Source of the DNA: Janthinobacterium sp.
GTDB lineage: Bacteria > Pseudomonadota > Gammaproteobacteria > Burkholderiales > Burkholderiaceae_D
Assembly (NCBI RefSeq): GCF_009923995.1
Contig: NZ_RFSK01000033.1
Coordinates: forward strand, 1-64,000
Direction: 5' to 3'
DNA: 64,000 nucleotides
Part shown: piece after piece, positions 22,822-31,864 of the stretch
How the letters are laid out: every line of letters starts with the position of its first letter
How positions within the stretch are numbered: position 1 is the first letter of the stretch
Made by a program: the position numbers and the translations under genes
The notes under the pieces: model-generated
The model's database searches: none
Told to the model about the DNA's origin: nothing
Seen by the model: only the letters and a program-made list of their open reading frames with translations

Positions 22822-23871
22822 TTAGTAGATGGCTTTGCCCGATGCGTCTTTCAGGTTGGCTTTCCACGATTCCTGCACCAGTTTCACGACCGATGCCGGC
22901 ATTGGCACGTAGTCCAGTTCAGCAGCGGCGGCGCCACCGTTCTTGTAGGCCCAGTCGAAGAATTTCAGGACTTCCTTGGCCTTGCCTGCGTCAGCCTGCA
23001 CTTTGTGCATCAGGATGAACGACACGCCCGTGATCGGCCAGCTGTTTTTGCCAGCCTGGTCGGTCAGAACCACGCCGAAGCCTGGGGTTTGCGTCCATGG
23101 TGCCGAAGCGGCAGCGGCTTTGAAGTTCTCGTCGTCCGGTTGCAGGAAGTTGCCGTCCTTGTTTTGCAGCTGGGTGTGCGACATCTTGTTTTTCTTGGCG
23201 TACGCCCACTCGACGTAGCCGATCGAACCCTTGATGCGCTGTACGTTGGCAGCAACGCCTTCGTTACCCTTGCCGCCCACGCCCACTGCCCATTTCACAG
23301 CCGAGCCAGCGCCGATCTTCGATTTGAATTCCGGGTTGGTTTTCGACAGGAAGTCGGTGAACAGGAAGGACGTGCCCGAACCGTCGGCGCGGTGCACCAC
23401 GGTGATTTCCGTGTCCGGCAGCTTGACGCCCGTGTTCAGCGAGGCGATTTCAGGCGCGCTCCACTTGGTGATCTTGCCCAGGTAGATGTCGGCAACGACT
23501 TTACCCGTCATTTTCAGCTGGCCTGGCGCCACGCCGTCGAGGTTGACGATGGTAACCACGCCGCCCATGATGGCCGGGAACTGCATCAGGCCGGACTCTT
23601 CCAGCTCTTCCGCCTTCAGCGGCATGTCGGACGCGCCGAATTCAACAGTCTTGGCCTTGATTTGCTTGATGCCGGCGCCGGAACCGACGGACTGGTAGTT
23701 CAGGCCGTTGCCGGTGTTGGCTTTGTAGGTTTCAGCCCATTTGGCGTAGATCGGGTACGGGAAGGTTGCACCAGCACCTGTCATATCTGCCGCCATGACG
23801 GAAGCGGAAGAAAATGCCATCGCTGCCGAAGCACCCACGACGATAAATTTGAACATTTGCTTCATTTGCAT
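22822..23871 (-). CDS. pstS: periplasmic phosphate-binding protein PstS
   Basis: The protein has 349 residues. A signal peptide ends near residue 28 (SASVMA|ADMTGAGATFPYP). The phosphate-binding loops are typical: GAGATFPYPIY, SVGSGAGIKQIKAKTVEFGASD, and HRADGSGTSFLFTDFLS. The start was chosen for GAGGAC 6 bases before the ATG. It is the first gene of the pst operon and is preceded by a Pho box at 23937-23955. It captures phosphate in the periplasm and hands it to PstCA. Confidence 0.97.
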   Translation of the reverse strand: MQMKQMFKFIVVGASAAMAFSSASVMAADMTGAGATFPYPIYAKWAETYKANTGNGLNYQSVGSGAGIKQIKAKTVEFGASDMPLKAEELEESGLMQFPAIMGGVVTIVNLDGVAPGQLKMTGKVVADIYLGKITKWSAPEIASLNTGVKLPDTEITVVHRADGSGTSFLFTDFLSKTNPEFKSKIGAGSAVKWAVGVGGKGNEGVAANVQRIKGSIGYVEWAYAKKNKMSHTQLQNKDGNFLQPDDENFKAAAASAPWTQTPGFGVVLTDQAGKNSWPITGVSFILMHKVQADAGKAKEVLKFFDWAYKNGGAAAAELDYVPMPASVVKLVQESWKANLKDASGKAIY

Positions 23872-23936
23872 ATCAAGTCCTCAGGGTTGTTAGGGCACAA
23901 AGTCCCGGTTGAATGCTGCGCAGTCTAGCAAGCGAA

Positions 23937-23955
23937 TATGACAGCTTTATGACAT
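23937..23955 (-). promoter_or_regulatory. Pho box upstream of pstS
   Basis: On the minus strand ATGTCAT-AAAG-CTGTCAT(A) shows two 7-base direct repeats at an 11-base period, matching the PhoB-binding consensus CTGTCATA(A/T)A(A/T)CTGTCA. It is about 65 bases before the pstS start. Confidence 0.85.
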
Positions 23956-24047
23956 GCGCCAAATTTCATGAAATATTTGCCTACGCCCGGGAAATGGCCA
24001 TTTTCGGCGCCGCAAATGACATCCGCGCCGGCGCTTTATGACAGAAT

Positions 24048-24065
24048 ATGTCACGGCCATGTCAT
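24048..24065 (+). promoter_or_regulatory. Pho box upstream of ppk
   Basis: On the plus strand ATGTCAC-GGCC-ATGTCAT gives two 7-base repeats with a 4-base spacer, the geometry of a PhoB site. It lies 78 bases before the ppk start, so ppk is probably activated under phosphate starvation together with pst. Confidence 0.75.
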
Positions 24066-24142
24066 ATTTCATGATTACACTCATTGCGCGTCATACAAGT
24101 AAAAATACCGCTAGAATTAATCATCTGCAAAGACAAAAGAAT

Positions 24143-26236
24143 ATGAAACCTGAACTGCACACGGAAGTGACCAAATCGGGCATCCTGCTTGACCGCGAGC
24201 TGTCGCAACTGACTTTCAACCGGCGCGTGATGGCCCAGGCGGAAGACCCGAACATTCCGCTGCTCGAGCGCCTGCGCTACCTGTGCATCGTCAGCAGTAA
24301 CATGGATGAGTTCTTCGAGGTGCGCGTGGCCAGCCTGCTGGCGGCCGGCAGCATCGGCGGCTCGCTGGCGGGCCACCCTGCCCTGGCCGCCAACCTGGAA
24401 CGCATCGGCAAGGAATGCCATGCGCTGGTGGAACGCCAGTACGAGATATTAAATAACGAAGTCTTGCCGGCCCTGCGCGAAGCGGGCGTGCATTTGCTGC
24501 GCGACAGCGACCGCAACGAGGCGCAGCGCGCGTGGGTGAAGGAATACTTCGACCGTGAAGTGCGTCCCCTGCTGACACCGATCGGCCTGGACCCGGCCCA
24601 CCCCTTCCCGCAAGTAGTCAACAAGAGTCTCAATTTCATCGTCTCGCTGAGCGGCAAGGATGCGTTCGGCCGCGGCACGGCGATCGCCATCGTCAAGGCG
24701 CCCCGCGTCCTGCCCCGCGTGATCAAGCTGCCGGACGAGATCTCCGGCGACGGCGTGTCCTTCTGTTTATTGTCATCCGTCATCCATGCGCACATCTCGG
24801 ACCTGTTCGCCGGGCGCGAGGTGATCGCCTACTCGCAGTTCCGCGTCACGCGCGACAGCGACCTGTGGGTGGACGAGGATGAAGTCAAGAACCTGCGCCA
24901 AGCCCTGAAGGGCGAACTGGTGGGGCGCCAGTTCGGCACCTCCGTGCGCCTGGAAGTGGCGCGCAATTGCCCGCCGGAACTGTCGCAATTCCTGCTCGAC
25001 CAGTTCAGCCTCGACCAAAGCCGGCTGTACCGCGTCAACGGCCCCGTCAACCTCGTGCGCCTGTCGGAAATGATCGATCACGTCAAGCAGCCCGAACTGC
25101 GCTTCCCGCCCTTCTTCCCCGGCCTGGCGCACAAGGCCATCGGCAATGACATCTTTGCCGCGCTGAACAAGCACGACATCCTGCTGCACCACCCCTACCA
25201 GTCGTTCCAGACGGTAATCGACTTCGTGCGCAGCGCCGCCTACGACCCGTCCGTCGTCGCCATCAAGCAGACCATCTACCGCACGGGCATGAACTCGGAC
25301 CTGATGGAGTCGCTGATCACGGCGGCGAAGATGGGCAAGGAAGTGACCGTCATCGTGGAACTGATGGCGCGCTTCGACGAGGAAGCCAATATCAACTGGG
25401 CCGACAAGCTGGAGCAGGCAGGCGCACAGGTCGTCTACGGCGTGGTGGGCTTGAAGACGCACGCCAAGGTGGCGCTCGTCATCCGCCGCGAGGAAGGCGC
25501 GCTGCGCTTCTACGCCCACTTGGGTACCGGCAACTATCACCCCACGACGACCAAGCTGTACACGGACTTCGGCTTGCTGACGGCCAACCAGGACCTGGCC
25601 GTGGAAGTGAACGAAGTGTTCATCCACCTGACCAGCCTGACCAAGCCGCACAACCTGAACCACCTGTGGCTGGCGCCGTTCGGCCTGCAAAGCGAGATCA
25701 TCAAGGCCATCCGCAACGAGGCGAAGATCGCCCGCGCGGGCCGGCGCGGGCGCATCATCGTCAAGATCAATGCGCTCGTGGATGAATCCGTGATCCGCGC
25801 CCTGTATGCGGCCTCGACCGATGGCGTGAAGATCGACCTGATCGTGCGCGGCGCCTGCACCCTGAAGCCGGGCGTGCCGGGGCTGTCGGAAAACATCAAG
25901 GTGCGTTCCGTGATCGGGCGTTTCCTTGAGCATAGCCGCATCTACTACTTCCGTAATGATCTGGCGCACGATGTCTACCTGGCCAGCGCCGACTGGATGA
26001 GCCGCAACCTGTTCCGCCGCGTGGAAGTGGCCTTCCCCGTGCTGGACCGGGCGCTGAAGCGGCGCGTGATCGCCGAGGGCCTGAATCCGTATTTGAAGGA
26101 TAATACGAATGCATGGGAACTGGAGCCGACGGGCCATTACGCGCGCCGCAAGCCGCGCGGCAAGCAAAGCCCGTTCAGCGCCCAGCAATACCTGATGCAC
26201 ACGCTGGGCACGCCGGGCGCGGAGGTCGGCGAATAA
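24143..26236 (+). CDS. ppk1: polyphosphate kinase 1
   Basis: The protein has 697 residues of the Ppk1 family, which makes polyphosphate from ATP through a phosphohistidine. N-terminal DRELSQLTFNRRVM and SSNMDEFFEVRVA are family signatures. The catalytic His is H459 in YAHLGTGNYHPTTTKLYTDFGL, and the second conserved His is in YFRNDLAHDVYLASADWMSRN. I chose the ATG at 24143 because the frame opening at 24038 would translate the Pho box region. It is transcribed with sixA, 34 bases downstream. The usual exopolyphosphatase gene ppx is not next to it. Confidence 0.96.
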   Translation: MKPELHTEVTKSGILLDRELSQLTFNRRVMAQAEDPNIPLLERLRYLCIVSSNMDEFFEVRVASLLAAGSIGGSLAGHPALAANLERIGKECHALVERQYEILNNEVLPALREAGVHLLRDSDRNEAQRAWVKEYFDREVRPLLTPIGLDPAHPFPQVVNKSLNFIVSLSGKDAFGRGTAIAIVKAPRVLPRVIKLPDEISGDGVSFCLLSSVIHAHISDLFAGREVIAYSQFRVTRDSDLWVDEDEVKNLRQALKGELVGRQFGTSVRLEVARNCPPELSQFLLDQFSLDQSRLYRVNGPVNLVRLSEMIDHVKQPELRFPPFFPGLAHKAIGNDIFAALNKHDILLHHPYQSFQTVIDFVRSAAYDPSVVAIKQTIYRTGMNSDLMESLITAAKMGKEVTVIVELMARFDEEANINWADKLEQAGAQVVYGVVGLKTHAKVALVIRREEGALRFYAHLGTGNYHPTTTKLYTDFGLLTANQDLAVEVNEVFIHLTSLTKPHNLNHLWLAPFGLQSEIIKAIRNEAKIARAGRRGRIIVKINALVDESVIRALYAASTDGVKIDLIVRGACTLKPGVPGLSENIKVRSVIGRFLEHSRIYYFRNDLAHDVYLASADWMSRNLFRRVEVAFPVLDRALKRRVIAEGLNPYLKDNTNAWELEPTGHYARRKPRGKQSPFSAQQYLMHTLGTPGAEVGE

Positions 26237-26270
26237 GCGTATTTCGACTCTCAACACTGAGGAGCACAAC

Positions 26271-26729
26271 ATGGATCTCATCTTGTGGCGACACGCGGAA
26301 GCCGAGCCAGGCGTACCCGACCTGGAACGCGCCCTGACCGTGAAGGGACAGAAACAGGCGCGCCGCATGGGCGAGTGGCTCGCTTCGCAGCTCTCCGAGA
26401 ACTGCCGCATCCTCGTCAGCCCTGCCCTGCGCACCCTGCAGACGGCCGAGGCGCTGGGACGCAAGTTCAAGCTCATGCCGGAACTGGCGCCCGGCGCCGA
26501 AGCGGAAGACATCCTCAAGGCGGCCAACTGGCCCAGCGGCAAGGAAACCGTGCTCATCGTCGGCCACCAGCCCACCCTGGGCCAGGCGGCGGCCCTGCTG
26601 CTGACGGGCGAAGAGCAGGAATGGGAAATGCGCAAGGCCAGCGCGTGGTGGTTCTCGCAACGCGAGCCAGGCGATCCCATCAGCGTTTACCTGAAAGCCG
26701 TGATGGCGCATGACCTGGTGGTGAAGTAG
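26271..26729 (+). CDS. sixA: phosphohistidine phosphatase SixA
   Basis: The protein has 152 residues of the histidine phosphatase (RHG/RHA) superfamily. The catalytic motif is LWRHAEAEP with H8, and the second His is in IVGHQPTLGQ. SixA removes phosphate from histidine of phosphotransfer proteins. GAGGAG precedes the ATG. The ppk-sixA order recurs in betaproteobacteria and suggests a link to phosphohistidine metabolism or nitrogen PTS control. Confidence 0.93.
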   Translation: MDLILWRHAEAEPGVPDLERALTVKGQKQARRMGEWLASQLSENCRILVSPALRTLQTAEALGRKFKLMPELAPGAEAEDILKAANWPSGKETVLIVGHQPTLGQAAALLLTGEEQEWEMRKASAWWFSQREPGDPISVYLKAVMAHDLVVK

Positions 26730-27006
26730 GGAAACGTGTACGGCCGGCGCCGGCATGGGCAGGCGCCCCCGTCAGCGCTCACGTGTAAGCCGTGCTGGCG
26801 CATGGCCTGGCGCTGCCATCAGCGTGATGGGCCTGCAAGATGCGCAAAAAATGCGCTGGAACAAATTCTGGTGAAATTCACAACTCGGCAGCCTTGTAAA
26901 GCGCTGCCGATCTGCTAGAGTTTAATTGCATCAACTACGTGTTGGAGCGCTGCTCCGGCACATTGAGCAACCCAGCGGACAGCCGTCCAACGGCGGCTGA
27001 AAGACC

Positions 27007-27132
27007 ATGTTAACCTTCCTCGTTTTTCTCTTCATCGCCATCTTCGCCGCCATCATCGGCTTTGTCGCCTTTGAATTGATCGAAGAAATGCGCGGCAGTC
27101 ACCACAAGCTGATGGACCGCTACCACGAGTAG
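27007..27132 (+). CDS. 41-residue single-span membrane peptide
   Basis: This short frame encodes MLTFLVFLFIAIFAAIIGF, a clear transmembrane helix, followed by a charged cytosolic tail (FELIEEMRGSHHKLMDRYHE). A possible promoter (TTGTAA at 26894, TAGAGT at 26916) and a hairpin (CAGCCG with CGGCTG) directly before the ATG are visible, but no strong RBS. Composition is unlike random GC-rich sequence. I recognise no family. It may be a small regulatory membrane protein. Confidence 0.5.
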   Translation: MLTFLVFLFIAIFAAIIGFVAFELIEEMRGSHHKLMDRYHE

Positions 27133-27194
27133 TGTTACCTCGGCACTATCGCATGGCGCCAGCGACGGCCTACCAGTCCGTCTCTCGCGCCATC

Positions 27195-27230
27195 CTTGTA
27201 TCTCCCCTTGTATCTCCTCTTGTATCTCCT
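27195..27230. repeat. three tandem 12-bp repeats
   Basis: CTTGTATCTCC(C/T) occurs three times in a row in a non-coding stretch between the 41-residue peptide and the potF-like gene. The second and third copies are identical. It is too short for a CRISPR or satellite; a slippage-prone or regulatory element is possible. Confidence 0.8.
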
Positions 27231-27361
27231 GACAAACCTGCTGCGCGTCGCGATTGGCAATCGGCGATGCCCACTGCCTGGTCGGGCCCGTGCAGAGCAC
27301 AGTTCCGCTTCTCGATCACAACGCCCTTCGGCTCGCTACAGTGTTGCAGGGAGCCAGTACC

Positions 27362-28477
27362 TCACAGTCCCGTCTTGAACTTCGTATAGATGCGCGTCAT
27401 CAATCGGCGGATATCGGCCGTCGTCGCTTCCGGCGCGGCCATGCGCTGCTTGTCGGCGTCCGGCAGGAAGATGGCCTTGTTCTCGCCGATATCCTTGCGC
27501 ACATACTTGATGCTGGCCGGATTCGGGTTCGCATAGAACACTTTGTTGCTCAGGCTGGCATGCACTTGCGGGCGCAAAATGTAGTTGATGAACAGGTGCG
27601 CATTGTTCGGATGGGGCGCGTCGGCCGGAATGGCCATGGTGTCGAACATCAGGGCGGCCGTCTTCGGCACCAGCACCTGGATCACATTGCCGTTCTTCGC
27701 ATCGATGGCGCGCTGGCGCGCGATATTGATGTCGCCCGACCAGCCCAGCGCCACGCAGACGGAGCCGTTGGCCATGTCATTGATGTAGCCGGACGAGCTG
27801 AACAGGGTCACGTAGGGACGGATGGCTTGCAGCACCTTGCCCGCTTCCTGGTAGTCGGCGGCCGCTTTCGAGTACGCGGGCTTGCCCAGGTATTGCAGGG
27901 CGGCCGGCAGCACTTCCGACGGCGAGTCGAGGAAGGACACGCCGCACGACTTCAGCTTGGCAGCGTATTTCGGGTCGAACACCAGGTCCCAGGCGTTCTC
28001 TGGCAGGGGCATCGCGCCCAGCGCCGCCTTGACCTTGTTGACGTTGATGCCCACCGTCGTGTAACCCCACAGCCAGTCGACCAGGTAATCGTTGTTCGGA
28101 TCGATCTTCGACAGCTTGGCCTGCAGGTTCGGGTCTAGGTTGCCCAGGTTCGTCAGCTTGCTCTTGTCGAGCTTGCGCAACAGGCCCGCATCGATCTGCA
28201 GGCGCGCCCACTGGGCCGTCGGCACGACGATGTCATAGCCGGACTTGCCCGCCACCAGTTTTGCATTGAGGATTTCGTTGTTATCAAAAACGTCATAACG
28301 GACCTTGATGCCCGTTTCCTTCTCGAAATTCTTGATCGTGTCGTCGCCGATATAATCGGACCAGTTGTAGATGTTCAGGACCTTCTCTTCCTGGGCATGG
28401 GCAGGCAATGCCAGCACGGCCGCCGCCAAGGTCAATCCCAGTCCAATGCGCCGCCCTGCTTGCCATGTGTGTGCCAT
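27362..28477 (-). CDS. potF: putrescine/spermidine-binding periplasmic protein (PotF/PotD-like)
   Basis: The protein has 371 residues with a signal peptide (cleavage after LPAHA, about residue 28). The mature start EEKVLNIYNWSDYIGDDTIKNFEKETGI is the PotF/SpuD signature, and WGYTTVGINVNKV plus DSPSEVLPAALQYLG are family segments. It captures polyamines in the periplasm for an ABC importer. The permease and ATPase genes are not adjacent, so it is an orphan binding protein here. GGAGG sits before the ATG. The exact polyamine cannot be read. Confidence 0.9.
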   Translation of the reverse strand: MAHTWQAGRRIGLGLTLAAAVLALPAHAQEEKVLNIYNWSDYIGDDTIKNFEKETGIKVRYDVFDNNEILNAKLVAGKSGYDIVVPTAQWARLQIDAGLLRKLDKSKLTNLGNLDPNLQAKLSKIDPNNDYLVDWLWGYTTVGINVNKVKAALGAMPLPENAWDLVFDPKYAAKLKSCGVSFLDSPSEVLPAALQYLGKPAYSKAAADYQEAGKVLQAIRPYVTLFSSSGYINDMANGSVCVALGWSGDINIARQRAIDAKNGNVIQVLVPKTAALMFDTMAIPADAPHPNNAHLFINYILRPQVHASLSNKVFYANPNPASIKYVRKDIGENKAIFLPDADKQRMAAPEATTADIRRLMTRIYTKFKTGL

Positions 28478-28526
28478 CGTGCCGCCTCCGGAATTAGTCA
28501 GAAAATAGTGACGATGATAGCAAGAA

Positions 28527-28557
28527 GGGCGGCATCAGGTCTAGCCCGATACCGCCC
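28527..28557 (-). terminator. possible terminator between clpB and potF
   Basis: GGGCGGCATC pairs with GATACCGCCC (10 bp, one G-T) with an 11-base loop, followed on the minus strand by TTCTTGCT. It lies 106 bases after the clpB stop and 50 bases before the potF start; it could end clpB transcription. Confidence 0.4.
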
Positions 28558-28610
28558 TGCTTTAGATTATGCCGATGTTAACCTGCGCCAACACCCCACA
28601 GCGTAGAACT

Positions 28611-28637
28611 GGGGTCAGACCCGGCGGGTCTGACCCC
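28611..28637. repeat. GGGTCTGACCCC palindromic hairpin
   Basis: A perfect 12-bp inverted repeat (GGGGTCAGACCC and GGGTCTGACCCC) with a 3-base loop lies 26 bases past the clpB stop. Half-copies of the same sequence occur at 52337-52350 and, degenerate, at 2708-2738. It may act as a transcription terminator or be a dispersed repeat. Confidence 0.75.
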
Positions 28638-28662
28638 GGCTTTTGTTCGCCTTTGGGGTAAA

Positions 28663-31269
<2,607 letters not shown>

Positions 31270-31301
31270 GAAAAGCGCTCCCGGTTAATTAGTTGTTAAC
31301 C

Positions 31302-31329
31302 AAATTGGGGTGAGGCAGTACTTTTCAAG
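31302..31329 (-). promoter_or_regulatory. sigma-32 type heat-shock promoter of clpB
   Basis: On the minus strand CTTGAA (31324-31329) is followed after 13 bases by CCCCAATTT (31302-31310). This matches the RpoH consensus CTTGAA-N13-17-CCCCATTTA. The clpB start is 33 bases further on. Confidence 0.78.
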
Positions 31330-31390
31330 CATACACAAAGCAGAAAACCGATGCACTTGGGCAAATGCTACCGTGCGCGGCGCGTACGAT

Positions 31391-31864
31391 TCAAATGGGG
31401 CTTGCTTTTGCCGTCCATTTGTCCAGGGCCGCCCCGTCGCTGTCGCGCGCATCGAGCCAGCGCGCCCCGTCCGGCGTGTCTTCCTTCTTCCAGAACGGCG
31501 CTTCCGTCTTCAGGTAGTCGATGATGAACTCGCACGCGGCGAAGGCCTCGCCCCGGTGCGCGGACGACACGGCCACCAGCACGATCTGCTCCTGCGGCAG
31601 CAGAGGGCCGATGCGGTGGATCACCAGCGCGCCGGCCAGGGGCCAGCGCTCCCGGGCCTGCTCGACGATGGCGACGATGGATTTCTCCGTCATGCCCGGA
31701 TAATGCTCAAGCTCCATGGCCGCCACGTCCAGCCCCTCGTTCATGTCGCGCACCGTACCGACGAAGCCGACGACGGCACCTACCTTGGGGTTGCCTGCAC
31801 GCAATTGTGCGATTTCTTGACTGAGGTCAAAATCGGCTTGCTGGACGCGGACGGAAATACTCAT
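31391..31864 (-). CDS. moaE: molybdopterin synthase catalytic subunit MoaE
   Basis: The protein has 157 residues. Signatures are VGAVVGFVGTVRDMNEG, LELEHYPGM-like (MELEHYPGMTEKSI), HRIGPLLPQEQIVLVAVSSAHRGEAFAACEFIIDYLKTEAPFWKKE, including the conserved Lys pair. MoaE with MoaD converts cyclic pyranopterin monophosphate to molybdopterin. The ATG overlaps the stop of the upstream DUF349 gene by 4 bases (ATGA). No moaD or moeA lies next to it, so it is separated from the rest of the pathway. Confidence 0.95.
   Translation of the reverse strand: MSISVRVQQADFDLSQEIAQLRAGNPKVGAVVGFVGTVRDMNEGLDVAAMELEHYPGMTEKSIVAIVEQARERWPLAGALVIHRIGPLLPQEQIVLVAVSSAHRGEAFAACEFIIDYLKTEAPFWKKEDTPDGARWLDARDSDGAALDKWTAKASPI

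Noticed and set aside
24038-24142. upstream start of ppk
   Set aside because: It would put the Pho box and promoter inside the coding sequence; MKPELH at 24143 fits the family.
26885-26910. hairpin TCGGCAGC/GCTGCCGA as terminator of sixA
   Set aside because: The stem is perfect (8 bp) but no T run follows, and it overlaps a possible promoter for the small peptide.
27195-27230. CRISPR array
   Set aside because: Units are 12 bp, directly adjacent with no spacers, and only three copies exist.
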